Below, one piece after another: positions 6,686-14,738 of a stretch of 20,884 nt of DNA. The DNA comes from an uncultured Dysgonomonas sp. Its GTDB lineage: Bacteria; Bacteroidota; Bacteroidia; Bacteroidales; Dysgonomonadaceae. A program made the translations under genes and the position numbers. Position 1 is the first letter of the stretch. Each line of letters begins with the position of its first letter. The notes below the pieces were generated by a model. That model ran no database searches, was not told the DNA's origin, and worked only from the letters and a program-made list of their open reading frames with translations. The stretch is taken from the NCBI GenBank assembly GCA_937875275.1, contig CALNCC010000022.1, forward strand, positions 1-20,884. Reading direction: 5' to 3'.

Positions 6686-8035
6686 TTATTTCAGTCTTTT
6701 TTGTATTGCTTCGTGTTCTTTCTCAAAACCCGGTTTGTTCAACAAAGCAAACATATTCTTTTTGTATGCTTCTACGCCCGGCTGATCGAAAGGATTGACG
6801 CCAAGCATATAGCCACTTATTCCACAAGCTTTTTCGAAGAAATAAATCAACTGACCGATGTATTCTTCTTTCAACTGAGGAACTGATATTTTGATGTTCG
6901 GAACCCCTCCGTCGACATGCGCCAACTGAGTACCAAGTTCTGCCATTTTGTTTACATAGTCTACACGTTTTGCTGTAAGGAAATTCAATCCGTCAAGATT
7001 CTCTTCGTCAGTAGGAACTTCCACTTTCTGGTTTGGATTTTCGATAGAGATCACTGTTTCAAAAATAGAGCGTTCGCCTTCTTGTATCCACTGTCCCATC
7101 GAATGCAAATCGGCTGTAAAATCGACCGAAGCATTGAATATTCCTTTATTTTCTTTTCCTTCACTTTCTCCATAAAGTTGCTTCCACCATTCTCCGATGT
7201 AGTGCAGCTTAGGGTTGAAGTTAGCAAGGATTTCTATTTTCTTTCCTTTTTTGTATAGTTCGCTGCGAGTTGCCGCATATATTTCCGAGATGTTTTGCTC
7301 GAACGGAACGTCAGGCGCAGTTTGTTTTTCCATGTATGCCGCTCCCTCAACTATCTTGCGGATATCAAACCCTGCCACAGCGATAGGCAACAACCCTACC
7401 GGAGTGAGGACAGAATAACGTCCACCCACATTGTCGGGAATCACAAACATCTTGTAGCCTTCTTTTTTCGCCGAAGAGAATAAAGCTCCTCTTGCAGCAT
7501 CGGTAACGGCTACAATACGACTTCTTGCTTCTTCTTTTCCAACTTTTTTCTCCAACTGAGCTTTTAGCAAACGGAAAGCGAGAGCCGGCTCGGTAGTTGT
7601 TCCCGATTTTGATATATTGATGATACCGAATGATTTGTCATTCAGATATGCTGTAAGTTCTGAGATATAATCTTCTCCGATATTGTTGCCGGCATATAGA
7701 ACAACCGGATTTTTGCGGTTTGTCTGCAACCAATCGAAGGCATTAGACAAGGCGTCGATAACTGCTCTTGCACCTAAGTAGCTTCCGCCGATTCCTACAA
7801 CTACCACAACCTCACATTTGTTTCTCAAGGCTTGTGCCGTTGCTTCTATCTCGTCCAAATCGGCAGCAGTGATAGAAGATGGAAGATTGAGCCATCCTAA
7901 AAAGTCATTTCCTTTACCTGAGCCATCGTGTAGTGCTTCGTTACATTTCTTGGCAAAGGCTGCTTGTCCTTTGATTTCTTCGCAACTCACGACTTCTGAA
8001 ACCGCAGTTACATCTATGCTTACAACTTTATTCAT
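6686..8035 (-). CDS. pgi: glucose-6-phosphate isomerase
   Basis: A 449-residue enzyme of the short, B. subtilis-like bacterial type (about 450 residues rather than the 550 of E. coli). It interconverts glucose-6-phosphate and fructose-6-phosphate in the cytosol. Landmarks are VVVGIGGSYLGARA (78-91), the phosphate-binding SIS loop SKSGTTTEP (142-150), the signature GGRYSVLTPVGLLP (204-217) and the C-terminal signature around FEKACGISGYMLGVNPFDQPG. It lies between gpsA (13-base gap) and rlmN (3-base gap). Glucose-6-phosphate is also the substrate of ino1 further down the same run, so this isomerase and Ino1 share a branch point. Confidence 0.96.
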   Translation of the reverse strand: MNKVVSIDVTAVSEVVSCEEIKGQAAFAKKCNEALHDGSGKGNDFLGWLNLPSSITAADLDEIEATAQALRNKCEVVVVVGIGGSYLGARAVIDALSNAFDWLQTNRKNPVVLYAGNNIGEDYISELTAYLNDKSFGIINISKSGTTTEPALAFRLLKAQLEKKVGKEEARSRIVAVTDAARGALFSSAKKEGYKMFVIPDNVGGRYSVLTPVGLLPIAVAGFDIRKIVEGAAYMEKQTAPDVPFEQNISEIYAATRSELYKKGKKIEILANFNPKLHYIGEWWKQLYGESEGKENKGIFNASVDFTADLHSMGQWIQEGERSIFETVISIENPNQKVEVPTDEENLDGLNFLTAKRVDYVNKMAELGTQLAHVDGGVPNIKISVPQLKEEYIGQLIYFFEKACGISGYMLGVNPFDQPGVEAYKKNMFALLNKPGFEKEHEAIQKRLK

Positions 8036-8048
8036 AAATTTTATATCA

Positions 8049-9047
8049 TTATTTCAGTATATGTTCTCTTAACTGTTTTACTTCGTAGCGCGCCATCGAT
8101 TTTTCGTAAAGAATACGATAAACAGTATCTGCGATAGGCATCGGCACGCGATATGTCTCGTTGATGTCCATAATACATTTCGTGCCGTAATAACCCTCAG
8201 CTACCATTTCCATTTCCATCTGCGCAGCCTGTACGGAATAGCCCCGTCCGATCATAGATCCGAAAGTGCGGTTGCGGCTGAATGATGAGTAGCATGTAAC
8301 TAACAAATCACCCAGGTACGCCGACTCGCTCACATTGCGCTCGGCAGGAGACACAACAGCCAAAAACCTATTCATCTCGATGATGGCATTCGATACCAGC
8401 ACTGCCTGAAAATTATCTCCATACTTCAACCCATGACAAACGCCGGTAGCTATCGCATATACATTTTTCAACACTGCCGATAGTTCTATCCCATTCACAT
8501 CGGTTGATGTCTCGGATTTGATGAAGCGATTAGCAAACAATCGCGACAATTGTTGCGCTTTTTGCACATCGACACATGCGATCGTCGGATACGTAAGACG
8601 CTCCAATGCTATCTCTTCGGCATGACAAGGTCCTCCCACAATCGCCATATTCTCGCGAGGTATACCATAATATTGATGTAGATAATCTGTAACCAACACG
8701 TTTTCGGGCGGGATAATTCCTTTTATTGCCGAAAGAATAAATTTATCCTTAAGGTCTACCGTCAATTTTTCGAGATGGTTTTTAAGAAATGGCGAAGGAA
8801 CAGCGAAAACCAAGGTGTCCGAATTTTCTACTGCTTCATTTATATCCGAATAGAACGTTATCCGATCTATATTAAATTCCACATTGGAAAGATAAGATGG
8901 GTTATGTCCTAATTTCAGAAAGTCTTCTATTTGGTCGGGACGGCGCATATACCAATTTATATGCCTTTCTTGCACCAGCATTATTTTAGCTAATGTGGTA
9001 GCCCAAGTACCGCCTCCCATTATTAATATTCTTCCGGGAAAACTCAT
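8049..9047 (-). CDS. gpsA: NAD(P)-dependent glycerol-3-phosphate dehydrogenase
   Basis: A 332-residue cytosolic enzyme that reduces dihydroxyacetone phosphate to sn-glycerol-3-phosphate, the backbone of membrane phospholipids. The N-terminal Rossmann loop is IMGGGTWATTLAK (9-21). FAVPSPFLKNHL (81-92), the catalytic-region lysine in SAIKGI (K109), GGPCHAEEIA (138-147) and the second conserved lysine in SAVLKNVYAIATG (K194) are present. YLGDLLVTCYS and SRNRTFG mark the C-terminal helical domain. It follows lysS after 24 bases and precedes pgi. Its product feeds phospholipid synthesis, which gives a loose functional tie to the lipid-headgroup genes at the end of the run. Confidence 0.95.
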   Translation of the reverse strand: MSFPGRILIMGGGTWATTLAKIMLVQERHINWYMRRPDQIEDFLKLGHNPSYLSNVEFNIDRITFYSDINEAVENSDTLVFAVPSPFLKNHLEKLTVDLKDKFILSAIKGIIPPENVLVTDYLHQYYGIPRENMAIVGGPCHAEEIALERLTYPTIACVDVQKAQQLSRLFANRFIKSETSTDVNGIELSAVLKNVYAIATGVCHGLKYGDNFQAVLVSNAIIEMNRFLAVVSPAERNVSESAYLGDLLVTCYSSFSRNRTFGSMIGRGYSVQAAQMEMEMVAEGYYGTKCIMDINETYRVPMPIADTVYRILYEKSMARYEVKQLREHILK

Positions 9048-9071
9048 ATCTTTTATCCGGTTTTTATCAAT

Positions 9072-10793
9072 TTATTTTTTCAGATACTCATCTATCTGGT
9101 CTACCGATGGCAAAGTCAGATTAAGTTTGTATTTTTTGTTTACTTCTCCTATGTCCTGTCTCACTTTCTGTGCATTGGCTTCTTTTAGTTCTTCTATTGT
9201 ATTGTAGCCGGCTTTTTGTATGATAGGCACCAGTTCTTCGGCAAAGCCCAAAGCTGTGTAGTTAGAGGCAGGATCTTTTTTTACCGTTTTTTCGGGACGC
9301 ATCTGAGGGAAGAACAATACTTCCTGAATAGATGTTTGACCCGTCAACAGCATAACCAGTCTATCCATACCGATACCCATACCCGATGTCGGAGGCATTC
9401 CGTACTCCAGTGCACGAAGGAAATCTTGATCGATAAACATGGCTTCATCGTCTCCCTTTTCCGACAATGTCATCTGATCTTCGAATCGTTGGCGTTGATC
9501 TATCGGATCATTCAACTCCGAATATGCATTTGCCAACTCTTTGCCGTTTACCATCAATTCGAAACGTTCTGTCAGTTCGGGGTTCGAACGATGTTTCTTG
9601 GTCAGAGGCGACATTTCGATAGGATAATCGGTGATGAATGTCGGTTGTATATATGTTCCTTCACATTTTTCGCCAAAGATTTCGTCAATGAGTTTTCCTT
9701 TACCCATTGTTTCGTCTTGCTCAACGCCAAGTTGTTTACACACATCGCGAAGTTGATCTTCGTTCATTCCGGCAATATCAAATCCTGTATGCTCTTTGAT
9801 AGCATCAATCATCGTAATTCGGCGGAATGGAGCTTTGAAATTGATTGTATTATCTCCGATCTTTACCTCCGTCGTGCCTAACACATCGAGGCAGATGCGC
9901 TCGATCATCTGTTCGGTCATTGCCATCATCCAATTGTAGTCCTTGTAGGCAACATAGATTTCCATACAGGTAAACTCCGGATTGTGAGTTCTGTCCATTC
10001 CCTCGTTGCGGAAGTTGCGGGAGAACTCGTATACTCCGTCAAAGCCACCAACGATAAGGCGTTTCAGATAAAGCTCATTGGCAATACGCAGATATAAAGG
10101 AATATCCAACGCATTGTGGTGCGTGATGAACGGACGTGCCGCTGCGCCACCCGGTATGCTTTGCAAAACCGGTGTATCAACTTCCACATAACCTCTTTCG
10201 TTGAAGAAGTTACGCATCGAGTTGAATATTTTTGTTCTCTTTACGAAAATATCTTTTACTTCGTTATTTACCACAAGATCTACATACCTTTGGCGATAAC
10301 GTTGTTCGGGGTCAGCAAATCCATCGTATGTTACTCCATCCTTAATCTTTACCACAGGCAATGGACGAAGAGATTTGGACAACACTGTCAATTCTTCGGC
10401 ATGAACGGATATCTCTCCCATCTGTGTGCGGAATACAAATCCTTTGATGCCGATGAAGTCGCCGATATCCAACAATCGTTTGAACACGACGTTGTATAGG
10501 TCTTTATCTTCACTCGGACAAAGATCGTCGCGAGAAATATATATCTGCACTCGTCCTTCTGCATCCTGCAATTCCACAAACGAAGCCTTGCCCATTATAC
10601 GACGGCTCATGATGCGTCCCGCAATGATAACTTGGCGACGAGGAGCGTCATCTTCAAAGTTTTTCTTTATATCAGTAGAATACGCATTTACGTCGTACAT
10701 AGCTGCGGGATATGGTTCTATCCCCATAGCTTTCATTTCGTCTAAGCTGTTTCTGCGAATAATTTCCTGTTCGCTTAATTCTAATATATTCAT
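9072..10793 (-). CDS. lysS: lysyl-tRNA synthetase, class II
   Basis: A 573-residue enzyme that charges tRNA-Lys in the cytosol. An OB-fold anticodon-binding domain (about 52-145: VIIAGRIMSRR, SFVELQDAEGRVQIYI) precedes the class II catalytic core. Motif 1 is GYVEVDTPVLQSIPGGA (201-217), motif 2 is FRNEGMDRTHNPEF (261-274) and motif 3 is GMGIGMDRL (471-479). Residues 501-573 form a charged, helical C-terminal extension beyond motif 3, which E. coli LysRS lacks and which I associate with Bacteroidota enzymes. The ATG at 10793 gives the expected LELSEQEIIRRNSLDEM N-terminus. The gene heads the long minus-strand run and is transcribed away from glf. Confidence 0.97.
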   Translation of the reverse strand: MNILELSEQEIIRRNSLDEMKAMGIEPYPAAMYDVNAYSTDIKKNFEDDAPRRQVIIAGRIMSRRIMGKASFVELQDAEGRVQIYISRDDLCPSEDKDLYNVVFKRLLDIGDFIGIKGFVFRTQMGEISVHAEELTVLSKSLRPLPVVKIKDGVTYDGFADPEQRYRQRYVDLVVNNEVKDIFVKRTKIFNSMRNFFNERGYVEVDTPVLQSIPGGAAARPFITHHNALDIPLYLRIANELYLKRLIVGGFDGVYEFSRNFRNEGMDRTHNPEFTCMEIYVAYKDYNWMMAMTEQMIERICLDVLGTTEVKIGDNTINFKAPFRRITMIDAIKEHTGFDIAGMNEDQLRDVCKQLGVEQDETMGKGKLIDEIFGEKCEGTYIQPTFITDYPIEMSPLTKKHRSNPELTERFELMVNGKELANAYSELNDPIDQRQRFEDQMTLSEKGDDEAMFIDQDFLRALEYGMPPTSGMGIGMDRLVMLLTGQTSIQEVLFFPQMRPEKTVKKDPASNYTALGFAEELVPIIQKAGYNTIEELKEANAQKVRQDIGEVNKKYKLNLTLPSVDQIDEYLKK

Positions 10794-10841
10794 CTGTAAT
10801 GAATCTCCTTATTTTTTTTGATTTTCTTTGTTTACAATCTG

Positions 10842-10849
10842 CAAATTTA
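10842..10849 (-). promoter_or_regulatory. putative -7 element of the lysS operon
   Basis: TAAATTTG on the minus strand fits TAnnTTTG and lies about 50 bases upstream of the lysS ATG. I found no TTTG at 19-21 bases or at 12 bases upstream of it. It is the best candidate for driving the lysS-to-ino1 run. Confidence 0.45.
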
Positions 10850-10949
10850 AGAAATATAATTATAAACGGAGCTATGATATGGCAAAGTATAATGTTTAAG
10901 AAATTTTGGTTATAGTTAAAAGCTATTAAAGATCAGTAGTAGCAACCTC

Positions 10950-10973
10950 TTTGCCGAAAAAAAGTTATCTTTG
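10950..10973 (+). promoter_or_regulatory. putative promoter of glf
   Basis: TATCTTTG at 10966-10973 is an exact TAnnTTTG, and TTTG at 10950-10953 lies 12 bases upstream rather than the usual 19-21. The element overlaps an in-frame TTG codon at 10971, which rules out that codon as a start and leaves a leader of about 20 bases to the ATG at 10998. Confidence 0.55.
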
Positions 10974-10997
10974 ACGGCAGAACACTACTATTCACTG

Positions 10998-12122
10998 ATG
11001 AAATATAAAAAATATGACTACCTGATAGTGGGCGCCGGATTGTTTGGAGCCGTTTTTGCATATCTGGCTACACAAAAAGGAAAAAAATGCCTGCTGATTG
11101 ATAAGAGAAGTCATTCAGGTGGTAACATATATTGCGACACCCAAGCTGACATAAATGTACACAAATACGGAGCTCATATTTTTCATACTCATCGCGGAGA
11201 TATCTGGAAATTTGTGAATAGCCTTGTCCCATTCAACAACTATGTAAACTCTCCGATAGCGTATTACAAAGAACGAGCATTTAACCTTCCGTTCAACATG
11301 AACACGTTCAACCAGCTATGGGGCACAGCAACCCCACAAGCGGCAAGAACGAAACTTGCCGAGGAACAGGGGAAATATGCACATATCGACGCTCCTCGCA
11401 ATTTGGAAGAACAAGCTCTAAAAATATGCGGACGAGAGATATACAATATATTTATAAAAGGATATACCGAGAAACAATGGGGACGCAAAGCTACCGAACT
11501 GCCGGCTTTTATCATTAAACGTGTTCCCTTCCGATTCGAGTACAACAATAATTATTTCAACGATCCCTATCAGGGAATCCCTATCGGGGGATACAACAAG
11601 ATTACAGATGCTCTGATAGCTGGATGTGAAGTAAGACTAAACTCTGACTATTTCTCTGATCGTGAATACTTCGACAACATAGCGCATAAAACCGTATTTA
11701 CAGGATGTATCGACCAATATTTCGATTACCAGTTCGGCGAATTAGAGTACCGAAGTCTTAGGTTTGAAACCAAGACTCTCGACACCGACAATTTTCAGGG
11801 AAATGCGGTTTTCAATTACACCGATTTTGAAGTTCCATACACGAGGGTTATCGAACACAAACATTTCGAGTTCGGGAAACAACCGTCAACGGTTGTCAGT
11901 TACGAATATCCCGACAACTACGAGAGAGGAAAAGAGCCATATTATCCTATCAACTCGGAAGCAAATATGTCTACCCTAAAAAAATATCAAGATAAGGCGG
12001 CAACAATGCCTAATGTCTTGTTTGGAGGCAGATTGGGCTCATACAAATATTCAGATATGGATGACTCTATCATCGGAGCATTCGATCTGTGGCAAACCGA
12101 ATCAAAAACTACATCTTTATAA
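10998..12122 (+). CDS. glf: UDP-galactopyranose mutase
   Basis: A 374-residue flavoenzyme that converts UDP-galactopyranose to UDP-galactofuranose, the donor for galactofuranose in surface polysaccharides. The FAD-binding loop VGAGLFGAVFA (11-21), the IDKRSHSGGNIYC segment (34-46) and HKYGAHIFHT (55-64) are diagnostic. Further in, GYTEKQWG, RVPFRF, GGYNKITDAL and PYTRVIEHKHFEF carry the expected substrate-site aromatics and arginines. The length is typical. I start at the ATG at 10998 because a TTG start at 10971 would sit inside the promoter element. A glycosyltransferase gene follows after 7 bases, forming a make-and-transfer pair. No other polysaccharide genes are near, so the acceptor glycan must be built elsewhere. 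Confidence 0.95.
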   Translation: MKYKKYDYLIVGAGLFGAVFAYLATQKGKKCLLIDKRSHSGGNIYCDTQADINVHKYGAHIFHTHRGDIWKFVNSLVPFNNYVNSPIAYYKERAFNLPFNMNTFNQLWGTATPQAARTKLAEEQGKYAHIDAPRNLEEQALKICGREIYNIFIKGYTEKQWGRKATELPAFIIKRVPFRFEYNNNYFNDPYQGIPIGGYNKITDALIAGCEVRLNSDYFSDREYFDNIAHKTVFTGCIDQYFDYQFGELEYRSLRFETKTLDTDNFQGNAVFNYTDFEVPYTRVIEHKHFEFGKQPSTVVSYEYPDNYERGKEPYYPINSEANMSTLKKYQDKAATMPNVLFGGRLGSYKYSDMDDSIIGAFDLWQTESKTTSL

Positions 12123-12129
12123 AAAACAC

Positions 12130-13170
12130 ATGAGAAGGTGCTATTTTTCAAGAAATTACAAAAATTTCACCAGCGCAGGGAGTAAAGCGAAAACCGACAT
12201 CGAAAAAACAATGTCGATGAATGAATTTATAAATATCGGTTTCGAACAATCTTCCCGTAAAAATAAAATCGCTGTATTCTTCATCGTTTTGGGAGGAATA
12301 ATTAAAACAACATTCTCGCTACGGAAAGGGGATATCATTGTCGTGCAATATCCGTTGAAGAAATATTTCACATTTATATGTCGCATGGCTCACTTGCGGA
12401 AGGCAAAGGTGGTTACCGTAATCCACGATTTAGGTTCTTTTCGCAGAAAAAAGCTTACGATACCGAAAGAGATAAAGAGAATAGGACATTCCGATTTTAT
12501 CATCACGCACAATCAGAAAATGCAAGATTGGCTGACCGCAAATGGCTGCCAATGCCCGATGAACAATCTCGAGATATTCGATTTCTTATCAGATAACACA
12601 GCTCCACTGAACGACTGCATCGGTCATCCACGTACTGTGTCCTACGCCGGAGCATTAAATTATAGGAAGAATAAATTTTTGTACGATCTGCAAGACTCCA
12701 TAACGTCTTACCGATTCGACCTATATGGCGGAGGCTTTGACGAACAAAATGTATCGAACAAGCAAGCGTTCAATTACAAAGGCTTCGTACACTTCGAAGA
12801 CTTGATAAAGACACCTTCCGGCGATTTCGGATTGGTGTGGGATGGCGACTCCATCGACACCTGCTCCGGTACATTCGGCGAATACCTGCAATATAACAAT
12901 CCGCACAAAACATCTCTGTATATCCGTTGTCATCTGCCGGTTATCATTTGGAAAAAAGCTGCGTTGGCAGATTTTATTACGTCCAACAAGATAGGGTTCA
13001 CAATAGATTCCCTAAAAGAATTGAACGATAAAATATCGGCAATCAGTGATGAAGAATATTCTGAAATGAAAACAAATGCAACACGGATAAGCTCGTTGAT
13101 AAAAGAAGGACATTATTTTATGCAAGCATATCTCGATGCGGAAGAATATTTGTCGTCGAAAGTCGGATAA
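12130..13170 (+). CDS. glycosyltransferase, probable galactofuranosyltransferase (WbbI-like)
   Basis: A 346-residue GT-B-like glycosyltransferase with no signal peptide or clear membrane segment, expected at the inner face of the membrane. Recognisable blocks are FSRNYKNFTSAGSKAKTD near the N-terminus, GDIIVVQYPLKKYF (67-80), VTVIHDLGSFRRKKL (95-109), SYAGALNYRKNKFL (171-184), FDLYGGGFDE (196-205) and GLVWDGDSIDTCSG (234-247), then NPHKTSLY and LPVIIWKKAALADFI (269-283). The last blocks resemble beta-1,6-galactofuranosyltransferases such as E. coli WbbI, as I remember them. Placement 7 bases after glf supports use of UDP-galactofuranose. I start at the ATG at 12130. An upstream ATG at 12013 lies deep inside glf in another frame. 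The donor is inferred and the acceptor is unknown. Confidence 0.8.
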   Translation: MRRCYFSRNYKNFTSAGSKAKTDIEKTMSMNEFINIGFEQSSRKNKIAVFFIVLGGIIKTTFSLRKGDIIVVQYPLKKYFTFICRMAHLRKAKVVTVIHDLGSFRRKKLTIPKEIKRIGHSDFIITHNQKMQDWLTANGCQCPMNNLEIFDFLSDNTAPLNDCIGHPRTVSYAGALNYRKNKFLYDLQDSITSYRFDLYGGGFDEQNVSNKQAFNYKGFVHFEDLIKTPSGDFGLVWDGDSIDTCSGTFGEYLQYNNPHKTSLYIRCHLPVIIWKKAALADFITSNKIGFTIDSLKELNDKISAISDEEYSEMKTNATRISSLIKEGHYFMQAYLDAEEYLSSKVG

Positions 13171-13232
13171 ATACACTTCAACACCGCCTTACCCCTCTCT
13201 TTTAAATTCTTTTAGAAGAAGACTTTTCTGTT

Positions 13233-13256
13233 TTTGAAAATAGAATTGTACCTTTG
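13233..13256 (+). promoter_or_regulatory. putative promoter of the MATE-tldD unit
   Basis: TACCTTTG at 13249-13256 matches TAnnTTTG, with TTTG at 13233-13236 exactly 12 bases upstream. At the conventional -33 distance only a weak TTCT/TCTG is found. The expected transcription start, near 13262, falls inside the adjacent palindrome. Confidence 0.5.
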
Positions 13257-13258
13257 CA

Positions 13259-13278
13259 TACCCTTTTCGAAAAGGGTA
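13259..13278. promoter_or_regulatory. perfect 20-bp palindrome at the MATE transcription start
   Basis: TACCCTTTTCGAAAAGGGTA is identical on both strands and begins two bases after the -7 element. As DNA it is a good candidate operator for a dimeric repressor. As RNA it could form an 8-bp hairpin with a UCGA loop at the 5' end of the transcript. No regulator gene is adjacent. Confidence 0.6.
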
Positions 13279-13338
13279 GTCGGCATGTATTCAGTCTACA
13301 TATCCGGCTCATTCTCAAGATGGGAGGGACGCACTCCT
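13279..13338 (+). promoter_or_regulatory. structured leader upstream of the MATE gene
   Basis: The 5' UTR can form GUCGG/CCGGC (13279-13283 with 13304-13308) enclosing AUGUA/UACAU (13285-13289 with 13297-13301) around a 7-base loop. A second hairpin is GGGAG/CUCCU (13322-13326 with 13334-13338). An alternative pairing, CUCAU (13308-13312) with AUGGG (13320-13324), excludes part of both. It matches no riboswitch class I recognise. Base pairing was worked out by eye. Confidence 0.4.
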
Positions 13339-13356
13339 TAATTTCAAAAAATCAAT

Positions 13357-14733
13357 ATGACAAAGGCTGCAAACATCAATGAGTTAGAAAACAAAAAAAT
13401 CAACAAACTCATCTGGCAGTACGCACTCCCGGCTATTGTAGGCACAATGGTCAATGCTTTGTATAACATCATCGACCGCATATACATTGGTCATGGTCCC
13501 GATTTGGGCGACCATGCCATCGGCGGATTGGGGATTGTGCTGCCTATTATGAATCTCACTGCCGCAGTAGGTATGCTGGTCGGAGCCGGTTCGGCGAGCC
13601 GTATATCTATCTGTTTGGGGAAAGGGGACAAAGAAACCGCCGAAAAAATAATCGGCAATTCTTTTCTGTTAACGATCCTGCTTACAGGAGGATTGTGTGC
13701 ATTATTATTTATTTTTCTCGATCCTATTCTGCTTATGATAGGAGCTACACCCGAAACGTTTCCGTACGCAAAAGAATTTATGCAATATCTTTTGCCGGGA
13801 AATATATTTCTGACTATGTGCTTCAACTTCAACAGCATGATGCGTGCATCGGGCTATCCACGCAAGGCGATGTATACCATGCTTATAGGTGTTGTTGCAA
13901 ACATTATCATCGCGCCCATTTTCATCTTTTGGTTAGAATGGGGAATCAAAGGTGCTGCCATCGCCACCGTTATCTCGATGTTTATCGGGCTGTGCTTTGT
14001 CATGCATCACTTTATGAACCAAAGCAGCATGCTGCGACTTCGCAAGCGTCATATTCGCCTCGATTCTAAAATTGTATGGGCTATTGCCAGCATCGGACTT
14101 TCGCCATTTTTCATTCAGGCGGCAGCATCGGCAGTCGTGGTCCTCATCAACATACGCCTAAAAGAGTTTGGCGGAAATGTAGCGATAGAAGCATTTGCTA
14201 TTGCAAATACATTGGTTATGATTATTATCATGATTATGGTAGGACTGACACAAGGTATGCAGCCGATTGTCGGCTATAACTATGGTGCAAAAAATGTTGC
14301 ACGCGTAAAAGAAGCATTGAACTATACGATCAAGATAGGGATAATCATCGGTTTGGTAGGCACTGCTATCGGAGTATTGCTCCCCGATATTATCGTCAAG
14401 CCGTTCAACCCATCGGCACCTTTGGCCGAAGAAACGACAAAGGCTTTGCGGATAATAACCGTTATGCTCCCTTTGGTCGGATTTCAAATTGTGGTAACCA
14501 ATTTCTTCCAGAGTGTAGGTATGGCTGCGAAATCTATATTTCTGAGTCTTACACGCCAGTTTCTATTATTGATTCCCGCATTGTTCATCCTCCCTCAATA
14601 TTTCGGATTGGATGGCGTATGGGGGTCGCTGCCTGCCGCTGACTTTATTTCAACAATGCTTACCGCTTTCTTGTTTATACTACAAATAAAGCAATTCAAG
14701 AAGATGGATGCCGCACAATCCTTAACTCCATAA
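13357..14733 (+). CDS. MATE-family multidrug/toxin efflux transporter
   Basis: A 458-residue inner-membrane antiporter with about 12 hydrophobic segments arranged as two similar halves. It is expected to expel cationic drugs or metabolites in exchange for sodium or protons. Landmarks are ALPAIVGTMVNALYNIIDRIYIG (helix 1 region, with the conserved N and D of MATE proteins), VGAGSASRISICLGKGDKETA between helices 2 and 3, FNSMMRASGYPRKAMYTMLIG and, in the second half, GLTQGMQPIVGYNYGAKN. The sequence is closest in feel to the MepA/DinF-like branch. The substrate cannot be told. The 5' region carries its own promoter, a palindrome and a foldable leader. tldD begins 5 bases after its stop, so both are likely on one transcript. 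Confidence 0.92.
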   Translation: MTKAANINELENKKINKLIWQYALPAIVGTMVNALYNIIDRIYIGHGPDLGDHAIGGLGIVLPIMNLTAAVGMLVGAGSASRISICLGKGDKETAEKIIGNSFLLTILLTGGLCALLFIFLDPILLMIGATPETFPYAKEFMQYLLPGNIFLTMCFNFNSMMRASGYPRKAMYTMLIGVVANIIIAPIFIFWLEWGIKGAAIATVISMFIGLCFVMHHFMNQSSMLRLRKRHIRLDSKIVWAIASIGLSPFFIQAAASAVVVLINIRLKEFGGNVAIEAFAIANTLVMIIIMIMVGLTQGMQPIVGYNYGAKNVARVKEALNYTIKIGIIIGLVGTAIGVLLPDIIVKPFNPSAPLAEETTKALRIITVMLPLVGFQIVVTNFFQSVGMAAKSIFLSLTRQFLLLIPALFILPQYFGLDGVWGSLPAADFISTMLTAFLFILQIKQFKKMDAAQSLTP

Positions 14734-14738
14734 ATAAG

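Noticed and set aside
10971..10997. TTG start nine codons upstream of the glf ATG
   Set aside because: The TTG is part of the TATCTTTG promoter element, and the FAD-binding loop begins at the usual distance from the ATG at 10998.
12013..12129. ATG starting the galactofuranosyltransferase inside glf
   Set aside because: It would overlap glf by over 100 bases, and the added residues look like out-of-frame glf. The ATG at 12130 gives a typical N-terminus and a 7-base gap.
13322..13338. Guanidine-II (mini-ykkC) motif in the MATE leader
   Set aside because: The loop contains ACGC, and there is no pair of hairpins with ACGR tetraloops as that class requires.
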